Source: Myxococcales bacterium (GTDB lineage: Bacteria > Myxococcota > Bradymonadia > UBA7976 > UBA1532). Taken from it: DNA of 16,678 nucleotides. This document shows, piece by piece, positions 6,875-14,337 of the stretch. A program made the position numbers and the translations under genes. Positions within the stretch are counted from its first letter, which is position 1, and every line of letters begins with the position of its first letter. The notes beneath the pieces were generated by a model, which worked only from the letters and a program-made list of their open reading frames with translations, made no database searches and was not told the origin of the DNA. The stretch is from NCBI GenBank assembly GCA_020633515.1, contig JACKDM010000076.1, positions 1 through 16,678 of the forward strand, in the 5' to 3' direction.

Positions 6875-9800
6875 AGGCCTCCGGGGGTGGGTCGGACCCG
6901 GCCGAGGATCTCTTCCTGCGCGGCGGCGAGCGCGTCGGCCCGCTCGGCGCGCTCGTCCTCACCCACCGAGGCCGCCATCGACGCGGCGAGGCGCAGCGAG
7001 CGGGCGGCGTCGGGCTCGGCGAGCTTGCCTTCGACGAAGAGATCGAGGTCGTGCCAGCGCGCATCCCATGACGCCCAGTCGGCGCTCCAGGCGTCGCACG
7101 GCAAGGCAGTGACCGCGCAGAACGCGAGGATGACCGGGTGGCCGACGCGGCGGGCGCGGGCCTCGACGCCCTCGATGCGCTCGCGCGCCTCGGGGTAGCG
7201 ACCCATCTCGATGAGGGTGACGGCGAGGTTGAGCTCGGTGTCTTCGGCGATCGATCCCACCGCGTTCTTGAGGCGCAGCGCCTGCCGATACCACCGCTCG
7301 GCCTCGGCGAGATCCCCGTCGTAGCGGGCGACGTCGCCGAGGGTGTTGGAGACGTTGCCGAGCCCGAAGCGGTCGCCGGTGTGTTCGAAGCACTCCATCG
7401 CCTCGGCGCCGAGGCGGCGGGCGCGCACGAGGTCGCCGGTCTTCCAGGCGACGATGGTGCGGGTGTGCAGGATGCCGCCGAGGGTGAACTCGTCGCCGGT
7501 GGGGCCGATGCAGGCGATCGCGGCCTCGTGCATCGCCTCGGCCTGCTCGAAGCGGCCGCTCTGCGCGAGGCACCACGCGGTGCGGCGCAGCGCCTCGGCT
7601 TCGAGCGAGGGGTCGCCGGCGGCGCGGGCGGCCTCGCGGGCCTCGGTGTAGAGCTCGACGGCGCGGGTCGGATCGTCGGTCTGGTCGACGCGGCCCCGCT
7701 CGATGAGCGCGAGCGCGAGCAGCCGCGGCTCACCGACCCCGCGCGCCGCCGCGACCGCCTCCCGCGCCCGGCGCCGCGCCGGGGGGAGGCGCTCGGCGAC
7801 GACGTCGAGGCGCGCCCAGTAGATCCGGGTCTCGACCCAGGCGGGGTCGCCGAGCGGTCGGCGCGCGGCGCGCAGCGCGCGCGCCCGCATCAAGAGCAGC
7901 CGCCGCATCGCCGGGTAGTCGCCGCGCTCGAGCGCGGTGCGGGTGGCGTCGAGGAGCGGCTCGAGCGCGGCCTCGTGGCGGCCGGCGGCGACGAGGTGAC
8001 CGGCGAGGCGCGCCGGATCGCGGCCGGGGGTCGCGGCGAGCATCTCGGCGCAGCGGGCGTTCCAGTCGACGTAGCGGCCGGCGTCGCGGGCGCGCTGCAC
8101 GAGCGTCTCGCGGAGCATGGCGTGCGCAAACGCCCAGCGGCCACCCTCTTCGAGCCGAGCGAGGCGCTCGTCGAGGAGCCGCTCGACCGCGGCCGCCGGC
8201 ACCGTCAGCCCGGCGCGCGCGCAGACCGCGGCCCACTCGCCGCCCTCGACCGCGATCCCGAGCACGGCGGCGGCTTCGAGCGCCTGCCACGCGGCCTCGT
8301 CGGCGTCGCGCAGCACCCCGTCGAGGCGCGCCTGCCAGACCGCGGCGAGGTCGCCGGGCAGCTCGGCCTCGGCGCCGCTCTTGAGGCGGAAGCCGTCGGG
8401 GCCGTCGGAGAGCGCGTCGATGCGGATCCAGTGGTGCACGAGCTGCTCGGCGAAGAGCGGGCTGCCGCCGGTGCGGCGCGCGAGCAGATCGGCGAGGCTC
8501 GCGCCGATCGGGAGGCGGTTGCGCACCATGCGGGCGAGGGTGTCGCCGTCGAGCGGGCCGAGCCGCAGCCGCTCGACCTCGGGGCGCTCGACGAGCTTCT
8601 CGATCGCGGTGAAGGCCGGATCCTGCGCGGCGAGCGCGTCGTCGCGCACGGTCGTGATCACCAGCACCGGCAGGTGCGCGTGGCGGCCGAGCAGGTACTC
8701 GGTGAAGCGCAGCGCGTCGAGGCCCCACTGCCCGTCGTCGAACCACAGGATCAGCGGCCGGCGGCGGGTGAGGTGGGCGAAGCCGCGGCACAGCGTCTCG
8801 TAGCGTTCGCGGTCGGAGAAGAGCGTCACCGCGGTCGCCTGATCGGTGAAGCGGCGGTGGGTGCTCATCGCGGCGGCGAGCGCGGGCGCGAGATCGGCGT
8901 CGCGCTCGGCGAGCGGGTCGCCGTGCGGGTCGCCGAGCGCCTCGCGGATCCGGGCGAGGCGGGCGTCGGGCGGCAGATCGCCGCAGCGCAGGTGCATCGC
9001 GAGCATCGGGCCGAGGCCGCAGGCGGGGCTCTGCACGTCGTCGTGGATCGCGCGCATCGGCTCGGCGGCGCCGAGCTCGTGCGCGCGCTGCGCGATCCAG
9101 GCCGCGAGGTGGCTCTTGCCCTGCCCCGCCGGCCCCTCGATGAGCACCGCGCGCGCGCCCTGGCCCTCGGCGACGGTGCGCAGCGCCTGCCACAGCCGGT
9201 CGCGCTCGGCCTCGCGGCCGACGAACGCGGTCTCACGCAGCCCGAAGAGCGCGCGGCCGACGCCGGTGAGCGGCGGCTCGGGCGGCGGCGGCGGCGGACC
9301 GCGCCAGGTCTGCGGCACCGGCGGGCGCCCGTCGACGCCGACCGGACCCGCGCTCCAGCTCACGTCGTCGAGCGGCAGGAACACCGGCGGGGTGACGAGG
9401 GTGACGTCTTCGAGCTCGAGCGGGTCGCCATCGGGGAAGGTCGCGTCGGGGTCGCCCTCTTCGACGACGTCGGGGAGCGCGAGCAGCCCGACCGCGGCGT
9501 CGGCGGCGAAGCGGAAGCGATGGTCGGGGTGCTTCTGCAGCAGGCGGCGCACCCAGCCTTCGAAGCCATGCGGCACCGCGACCACCGGGCGCAGCGGCGG
9601 CGGGTCTTCGTGCAGATGCGCCTGCATGATCCGCCGCGCGCCGCGGCCGGCGAAGGGCGCGCTGCCGGTGACGAGGGTGTAGGCGAGGCAGCCGAGCGCG
9701 TAGAGATCGGTCCACGGCCCGAGCGCCCGCCAGTCGCCGGCGACCTGCTCGGGCGCCATGAAGTTGGGCGTGCCGAGGCGGGCGGAGCTCTCGAGATCGG

Positions 9801-10320
9801 CGTCGACGTGCTCCCGGTCGAAGGCGAGCCCGAAGTCGGTGAGGATCGGCCCGTGCTCGCCGATCAGCACGTTGGCCGCCTTGAGGTCGCGGTGGATGAC
9901 ACCGCGCGCGTGAGCGTGGGCGAGCGCGTCGAGCAGCGCGAGCAGCGTCGCCCGGCTCCCCGGCCAGCTCATGCGGGCCTTCTTGCCGCGCAGCGTGCCG
10001 CCGTCGACCCAGGCCATCACCAGGAACGGCGCGCCCTTGGGCAGCCGCCCGCCCGTCGCCTCGGCGACCGCCGCCGGGATCTCGCCGTGGTCGTGCAGCC
10101 GGATGACACCCGGGTGGTCGAGGCGGGCGGTGGAGCGGACCTCGTCGGCGAACATGCGCCGATACCGCTCGGCCCGCCCCGACGGCGCGGTGACGACCTT
10201 GACCGCGACCGGCACCCCGCGCGCCCGGTGGATCGCACGCCACACCTCGGCCATCGCACCGCGCCCGGCGGGCTGCACGAGATCGAAGGGTCCGAGGGGG
10301 ATCGCCGCGTTCTCTGACAC
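6871..10320 (-). CDS. Ser/Thr protein kinase fused to an ATPase and TPR domain
   Basis: This large 1149-residue cytosolic signalling protein has no membrane segment. Residues 10-280 form a Hanks-type Ser/Thr kinase: glycine loop GRGAMAEVW (19-27), Lys41 in VAVKVV, Glu60, catalytic HRDLKAAN with Asp145, metal-binding DFG (162-164) and APEQ (189-192). All key residues are present, so it should be active. A proline-rich linker (about 332-351) leads to an AAA/NACHT-like ATPase: FVGRE (366-370), Walker A GPAGQGKS (396-403) and Walker B LILWFDDGQW (523-532). From about 770 to 1060 there are tetratricopeptide-like helical repeats. This kinase-ATPase-TPR layout is common in myxobacteria and is thought to sense through the C-terminus; the partner and target are unknown. 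It is translationally coupled to the downstream hydrolase. The start is a GTG at 10320 without a clear ribosome site. Confidence 0.93.
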   Translation of the reverse strand: MSENAAIPLGPFDLVQPAGRGAMAEVWRAIHRARGVPVAVKVVTAPSGRAERYRRMFADEVRSTARLDHPGVIRLHDHGEIPAAVAEATGGRLPKGAPFLVMAWVDGGTLRGKKARMSWPGSRATLLALLDALAHAHARGVIHRDLKAANVLIGEHGPILTDFGLAFDREHVDADLESSARLGTPNFMAPEQVAGDWRALGPWTDLYALGCLAYTLVTGSAPFAGRGARRIMQAHLHEDPPPLRPVVAVPHGFEGWVRRLLQKHPDHRFRFAADAAVGLLALPDVVEEGDPDATFPDGDPLELEDVTLVTPPVFLPLDDVSWSAGPVGVDGRPPVPQTWRGPPPPPPEPPLTGVGRALFGLRETAFVGREAERDRLWQALRTVAEGQGARAVLIEGPAGQGKSHLAAWIAQRAHELGAAEPMRAIHDDVQSPACGLGPMLAMHLRCGDLPPDARLARIREALGDPHGDPLAERDADLAPALAAAMSTHRRFTDQATAVTLFSDRERYETLCRGFAHLTRRRPLILWFDDGQWGLDALRFTEYLLGRHAHLPVLVITTVRDDALAAQDPAFTAIEKLVERPEVERLRLGPLDGDTLARMVRNRLPIGASLADLLARRTGGSPLFAEQLVHHWIRIDALSDGPDGFRLKSGAEAELPGDLAAVWQARLDGVLRDADEAAWQALEAAAVLGIAVEGGEWAAVCARAGLTVPAAAVERLLDERLARLEEGGRWAFAHAMLRETLVQRARDAGRYVDWNARCAEMLAATPGRDPARLAGHLVAAGRHEAALEPLLDATRTALERGDYPAMRRLLLMRARALRAARRPLGDPAWVETRIYWARLDVVAERLPPARRRAREAVAAARGVGEPRLLALALIERGRVDQTDDPTRAVELYTEAREAARAAGDPSLEAEALRRTAWCLAQSGRFEQAEAMHEAAIACIGPTGDEFTLGGILHTRTIVAWKTGDLVRARRLGAEAMECFEHTGDRFGLGNVSNTLGDVARYDGDLAEAERWYRQALRLKNAVGSIAEDTELNLAVTLIEMGRYPEARERIEGVEARARRVGHPVILAFCAVTALPCDAWSADWASWDARWHDLDLFVEGKLAEPDAARSLRLAASMAASVGEDERAERADALAAAQEEILGRVRPTPGGL

Positions 10321-10383
10321 GGGGCGAGGATACCGGTGGGAACGTTGGAAAAGATAGGCCTTAGAGGCTCTGCGGGCCGGCGC

Positions 10384-10764
10384 TCAACCGCCCGCCGCGC
10401 GCCGCCACGCCCACCCGCAGAGCGCGGCGCCGGTGAGCTCGGCCGCGAGCAGCCCGGCGATCAGCGGCCCGTCGAGCCCGTCGATCACGACCCCCACGCC
10501 CCGCCCCGCCGCGAGCCCGGCGAACCCCGCGCCCGCGACCCCGAGCCCCGCCCGCACCGACGCCGGCCGCCGCGCCGCGACCGCGAGCCACCCGCCGAGC
10601 CCGAGCTGCAGCCCGCCATACACCGCCCGCACATCCACCCGCGCCGCCCTCGTCGCGAGCGGCTGCCCGAGCAACGCAAAGAGCGCCTCGGGCGCGACGA
10701 GGAACGCCGCGCCGGCGAGCAGATACACCCCCGCCGCGAACGCGAGGACGCGAGCGGGGGTCAT
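10384..10764 (-). CDS. Small integral membrane protein, DUF4345-like
   Basis: This 126-residue protein is nearly all hydrophobic and should form four membrane helices, roughly 5-30, 45-63, 70-90 and 98-118. The central motif DVRAVYGGLQLGLGGW (44-59) matches the DUF4345 family of four-helix membrane proteins, whose function is not known. It lies 37 bases downstream of sucD on the same strand, so it could be read through from the icd-sucCD operon, but no strong ribosome site precedes the ATG at 10764. Its codons are mostly G-ending, opposite to the C-ending codons of sucD, which suggests a different history from the TCA genes. It is followed after 63 bases by the kinase gene. Confidence 0.8.
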   Translation of the reverse strand: MTPARVLAFAAGVYLLAGAAFLVAPEALFALLGQPLATRAARVDVRAVYGGLQLGLGGWLAVAARRPASVRAGLGVAGAGFAGLAAGRGVGVVIDGLDGPLIAGLLAAELTGAALCGWAWRRAAGG

Positions 10765-10801
10765 GGCAGGGGCGGATGGGACGGGATGTCAGGATCCCAG
10801 A

Positions 10802-11671
10802 TCAGAGCATCGACTGGAGGGTCTTGCCCATCTCGGCGGGGGTGGCGGCGACGCGGATGCCGGCGTCTTCCATGGCGGCGATCTTGTCGCCCGCGGTGCC
10901 CTTGCCGCCGCTGATGATGGCGCCGGCGTGGCCCATGCGGCGGCCGGGGGGCGCCGTGGTGCCGGCGATGAAGCCGGCGACCGGCTTCTTCATGTTGGCC
11001 TTGATCCAGGCGGCGGCCTGCTCCTCGGCGGTGCCGCCGATCTCACCGATCATGATGACGGCGTCGGTGTCGTCGTCGGCGTTGAAGGCTTGCAGCACGT
11101 CGATGAAGTTGGTGCCGTTGACCGGGTCGCCGCCGATGCCGACGCAGGTGCTCTGGCCGATGCCGAGCGCGGTGAGCTGGCCGACGGCCTCGTAGGTGAG
11201 CGTGCCCGAGCGGCTGACGACGCCGACGCGGCCGGGCAGGTGGATGTGACCGGGCATGATCCCGATCTTGCACTTGCCGGGGCTGATGACACCGGGGCAG
11301 TTGGGGCCGACGAGGCGGCTCCCGCTGCCGGTGAGCGCGGCCTTGACCTTGACCATGTCGAGCACCGGGATGCCTTCGGTGATCGCGACGATCAGCTCGA
11401 CGCCGGCGGCGATGGCTTCGAGGATGGCATCGGCGGCGAAGGGCGGGGGCACGTAGATGACCGAGGCGTTGGCGCCGGTCTCACGCACCGCCTGACCGAC
11501 GGTGTCGAAGATCGGCACGCTGCCTTCGAAGGACTGCCCGCCCTTGCCGGGGGTGACCCCGGCGACGAGCCGCGTGCCGTACTCCATCATCTGCTTGCAG
11601 TGGAAGCTGCCGGCGGCGCCGGTGATGCCCTGGCAGAGCAGCTTCGTGTTCTCGTCGACCCAGATGGACAT
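10802..11671 (-). CDS. sucD: Succinyl-CoA synthetase (ADP/GDP-forming), alpha subunit
   Basis: This 289-residue protein is the alpha subunit of succinyl-CoA synthetase, which makes ATP or GTP while converting succinyl-CoA to succinate in the TCA cycle. It has the CoA-binding Rossmann motif [11 protein letters not shown] (14-24), the [20 protein letters not shown] block (121-140) and the phosphorylated active-site His248 in [12 protein letters not shown], matching His246 of E. coli. Length is normal. The ATG at 11671 is preceded by an AGGGGAGGGGG ribosome site that lies in the 14-base gap after sucC. It works as a heterodimer or heterotetramer with the upstream SucC in the cytosol. Confidence 0.97.
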   Translation of the reverse strand: MSIWVDENTKLLCQGITGAAGSFHCKQMMEYGTRLVAGVTPGKGGQSFEGSVPIFDTVGQAVRETGANASVIYVPPPFAADAILEAIAAGVELIVAITEGIPVLDMVKVKAALTGSGSRLVGPNCPGVISPGKCKIGIMPGHIHLPGRVGVVSRSGTLTYEAVGQLTALGIGQSTCVGIGGDPVNGTNFIDVLQAFNADDDTDAVIMIGEIGGTAEEQAAAWIKANMKKPVAGFIAGTTAPPGRRMGHAGAIISGGKGTAGDKIAAMEDAGIRVAATPAEMGKTLQSML

Positions 11672-11685
11672 GTCTTCCCCCTCCC

Positions 11686-12858
11686 CTACGCCCGGGCTTC
11701 GGCGACGAGGCGCACGATGGACTTGGCACCCTCGGCCATGTCGGCGGCGGGGGTGAGCTTGAGGCCGCTCTCGGCGAGGATGCGCTTGCCTTCTTCGACG
11801 TTGGTGCCGGCGAGGCGCACGACGACGGGCACGTCGAGGCCGAGCTCGCGCGCGGCGGCGACGACGCCGTTGGCGATGACATCACACTTCATGATGCCAC
11901 CGAAGATGTTGACGAAGATGCCACGCACCGCGGGATCACTGAGGATGATCTTGAAGCCGGCGGTGACCTTCTCGGTGGTGGCGCCGCCGCCGACGTCGAG
12001 GAAGTTGGCCGGCTCGCCGCCGTAGTGCTTGATGGTGTCCATCGTCGCCATGGCGAGGCCGGCGCCGTTGACCATGCAGCCGATGCTGCCATCGAGGCTG
12101 ATGTAGTTGAGGTCGAACTTGGTCGCCTCGATCTCCTTGGGATCTTCTTCGTCGAGGTCGCGCAGCTCGCCGACGTCCTTGTGGCGGAACATGGCGTTGT
12201 CGTCGAAGTTGATCTTGGCGTCGAGCGCGATGACCTCGCCCTTGCCGGTGATGACGAGCGGGTTGATCTCGGCGAGGGAGCAGTCCTTGTCGATGAAGGC
12301 GGCATAGAGCGCCTTCATGAACCGGACGGCGTTGCCGACGGCCTTGCCTTCGAGGCCGAGCGCGAACGCGAGGTTGCGGGCCTGATAGTCGGCGAGGCCG
12401 ACGACGGGGTCGACCCACTCCTTCTTGATCGCGTCGGGGTCGCGGGCGGCGACCTCTTCGATCTCGACGCCGCCCTCGGCGCTCGCCATGAAGCAGATGC
12501 GGCTCTTCTCGCGGTCGAGGATGACGCCGAGATAGAGCTCGCGGGCGATGTCGACGCCCTCTTCGATGTAGAGCCGACGCACCGTCTGGCCCTCGGGGCC
12601 GGTCTGGTGGGTCTTGAGCTGCATGCCGAGCATCTGCCCGGCGATGGCGCGGACCTCGTCCTTGGTGCGGGCGAGCTTGACGCCGCCGCCCTTGCCGCGG
12701 CCGCCGGCGTGGATCTGCGCCTTGACGACGAAGAGCTCGCCGCCGAGCTGCTCGGCGGCGGCGACGGCCTGATCGACGTCGAAGGCGACGTGGCCGCGCG
12801 GGGTGGGGACCCCGTAGGCGCGGAGGATTTCCTTACCCTGGTACTCGTGGATCTTCAT
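11686..12858 (-). CDS. sucC: Succinyl-CoA synthetase, beta subunit
   Basis: This 390-residue beta subunit supplies the ATP-grasp nucleotide site and contacts the alpha subunit's phosphohistidine. Visible marks are the N-terminus [18 protein letters not shown], the grasp loop [18 protein letters not shown] (44-61), EINPL (197-201), [19 protein letters not shown] (256-274) and [14 protein letters not shown] (348-361). Length equals that of the usual ~388-residue enzyme. The frame is open far upstream, but the ATG at 12858 gives the canonical N-terminus and has GGAAG before it. It sits between icd and sucD in one operon. Whether it prefers ADP or GDP cannot be told from what I examined. Confidence 0.97.
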   Translation of the reverse strand: MKIHEYQGKEILRAYGVPTPRGHVAFDVDQAVAAAEQLGGELFVVKAQIHAGGRGKGGGVKLARTKDEVRAIAGQMLGMQLKTHQTGPEGQTVRRLYIEEGVDIARELYLGVILDREKSRICFMASAEGGVEIEEVAARDPDAIKKEWVDPVVGLADYQARNLAFALGLEGKAVGNAVRFMKALYAAFIDKDCSLAEINPLVITGKGEVIALDAKINFDDNAMFRHKDVGELRDLDEEDPKEIEATKFDLNYISLDGSIGCMVNGAGLAMATMDTIKHYGGEPANFLDVGGGATTEKVTAGFKIILSDPAVRGIFVNIFGGIMKCDVIANGVVAAARELGLDVPVVVRLAGTNVEEGKRILAESGLKLTPAADMAEGAKSIVRLVAEARA

Positions 12859-12871
12859 TGGCTTCCTGCCC

Positions 12872-12893
12872 GGCGGCCCCGGGGGCGACCGCC
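12872..12893 (-). other. GC-rich hairpin in the icd-sucC gap
   Basis: On the transcribed strand the sequence GGCG-GTC-GCCC-CCG-GGGC-CGCC folds into a stem of two 4-bp arms with a 3-base bulge and a 3-base loop. It lies 9 bases after the icd stop and 13 bases before the sucC start. There is no following U run, so it is not a classic terminator; it could protect the icd transcript end or trim expression of sucCD. In DNA this GC-rich a chance hairpin is possible. Confidence 0.35.
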
Positions 12894-12902
12894 TCTCGAG
12901 GT

Positions 12903-14138
12903 TCACATGTGCGAGATGATGTCGTCGCCGAACTCGCTGCACTTGCGCAGCGTGGCGCCCTCCATGAGGCGGTGGAAGTCGTAGGTGACGGTCTTCGCGC
13001 CGATGGCGCCGTCGACGCCCTTGATGATGAGGTCGGCCGCCTCGGTCCAGCCGAGGTAGCGCAGCATCATCTCGCCGGAGAGGATGACCGAGCCGGGGTT
13101 GACCTTGTCCTGGCCGGCGTACTTGGGCGCGGTGCCGTGGGTCGCCTCGAAGATGGCGTGGCCGGTGGCATAGTTGATGTTGCCGCCGGGCGCGATGCCG
13201 ATGCCGCCGACGCAGGCGGCGAGCGCGTCGCTGATGTAGTCGCCGTTGAGGTTCATCGTGGCGATGACGTCGTATTCGGCGGGCCGGGTCAGGATCTGCT
13301 GGAGGAAGGCGTCGGCGATGACGTCCTTGATGACGATCTCGCGGCCGTCGGGCGCGGTGAGCGTGCACCACGGGCCGCCGTCGAGCTCCTTGGCGCCGAA
13401 CTCGCTCTGCGCGAGCGCGTAGCCCCAGTCGCGGAACGCGCCCTCGGTGAACTTCATGATGTTGCCCTTGTGCACGAGGGTCACCGAGCTGCGGCCGTTG
13501 TCGATCGCGTACTGGATCGCGGCGCGCACGAGGCGCTCGGTGCCTTCGCGGCTGGTGGGCTTGACGCCGTAGCCGGTCGTCTCGGGGAAGCGGACCTTGC
13601 CGAACGCCTTGGGGAAGGTCTCGCGGAGGAGCGCGCCGAACTTCTCGGCCTCGGGCGTGCCGGCCTGGAATTCGATGCCGGCGTAGATGTCTTCGCTGTT
13701 CTCGCGGAAGATCACCATGTCGGTGAGGTCGGGGCGCTTGACCGGGCTCGGCACGCCCTGGAACCAGCGGACGGGGCGGAGGCAGACGTAGAGGTCGAGG
13801 ATCTGGCGGAGCGCGACGTTGAGCGAGCGGATGCCGCCGCCGACCGGGGTGGTCAGCGGGCCCTTGATGCCGACGAGGAGGTCGCGGAAGGCGTCGAGGG
13901 TGGCCTCGGGGAGCCAGTCGCCGGTCGTCTCGAAGGCCTTCTCGCCCGCGAGGACCTCGCGCCAGACGATCTTGCGCTCGCCGCCGTACGCCTTCTGGAC
14001 GGCGGCGTCCATGACGCGGACCGAGGCGGCCCAGATGTCGGGGCCGGTGCCGTCGCCTTCGATGAACGGGATGATCGGGTCGTGGGGGACGACGAGCTTG
14101 CCGCTGGCGTCGAGGGTGATCTTCTGACCGTCGCTCAT
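12903..14138 (-). CDS. icd: NADP-dependent isocitrate dehydrogenase
   Basis: This 411-residue enzyme oxidatively decarboxylates isocitrate to 2-oxoglutarate in the TCA cycle. It is closely similar to E. coli Icd. Substrate loop RSLNVALRQ (104-112) carries Ser105, equivalent to the regulatory Ser113 of E. coli. [17 protein letters not shown] (334-350) includes Lys339 and Tyr340, equivalent to Lys344/Tyr345 that bind the NADP 2'-phosphate, so NADP specificity is expected. The C-terminus [10 protein letters not shown] also matches. The ATG at 14138 has GAGGAG upstream. It heads the icd-sucC-sucD operon, 44 bases before sucC, and a promoter candidate lies about 40 bases upstream. No isocitrate dehydrogenase kinase/phosphatase gene is in view. 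Confidence 0.97.
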   Translation of the reverse strand: MSDGQKITLDASGKLVVPHDPIIPFIEGDGTGPDIWAASVRVMDAAVQKAYGGERKIVWREVLAGEKAFETTGDWLPEATLDAFRDLLVGIKGPLTTPVGGGIRSLNVALRQILDLYVCLRPVRWFQGVPSPVKRPDLTDMVIFRENSEDIYAGIEFQAGTPEAEKFGALLRETFPKAFGKVRFPETTGYGVKPTSREGTERLVRAAIQYAIDNGRSSVTLVHKGNIMKFTEGAFRDWGYALAQSEFGAKELDGGPWCTLTAPDGREIVIKDVIADAFLQQILTRPAEYDVIATMNLNGDYISDALAACVGGIGIAPGGNINYATGHAIFEATHGTAPKYAGQDKVNPGSVILSGEMMLRYLGWTEAADLIIKGVDGAIGAKTVTYDFHRLMEGATLRKCSEFGDDIISHM

Positions 14139-14177
14139 GGTTCTCCTCGATGGGGGGCGTGGTCGGCGGGTCGGGGG

Positions 14178-14206
14178 TTCTTACCCCGATGACGGCGCGG
14201 GATCAA
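14178..14206 (-). promoter_or_regulatory. Candidate sigma70-type promoter for icd-sucCD
   Basis: Read on the minus strand, TTGATC (14201-14206) and TAAGAA (14178-14183) are separated by exactly 17 bases and lie about 40 bases before the icd start. The -35 matches TTGACA in four of six bases; the -10 is weak (three of six). Position and spacing are right, so it is a reasonable but unproven promoter. Confidence 0.4.
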
Positions 14207-14218
14207 GCGCCGCGGCGC
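14207..14218. promoter_or_regulatory. 12-bp perfect palindrome next to the icd -35 element
   Basis: GCGCCGCGGCGC is self-complementary and directly abuts the candidate -35 of icd, in the gap shared with the divergent histidine kinase gene. A wider inverted repeat, AAGCGCC (14205-14211) and GGCGCTT (14224-14230), surrounds it. It may be a regulator site for either gene, but GC-only palindromes arise easily at this base composition. Confidence 0.25.
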
Positions 14219-14337
14219 GTCATGGCGCTTCGTGACGCGGGTGCCGCGGCGGCTTGCGTCGGGCGGCGGCGAGGCGCACGATGCGGGCACCGTCGTCGTC
14301 GGCGTCGAGTCGGAGCCGCCTCTTGCAGACGAGTGAC

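Noticed and set aside
7138..10317. Very long plus-strand open frame (1059 codons) opposite the kinase gene
   Set aside because: It mirrors the kinase gene; its translation is low-complexity (runs of G, A, E, R) with no domain, as expected for the antisense of a GC-rich gene. The minus strand encodes complete kinase and ATPase motifs.
10340..10375. Possible terminator between the DUF4345-like gene and the kinase gene
   Set aside because: On the minus strand a GCCT-CTA-AGGC hairpin is followed by a short T-rich stretch, but a 4-bp stem is too weak to call.
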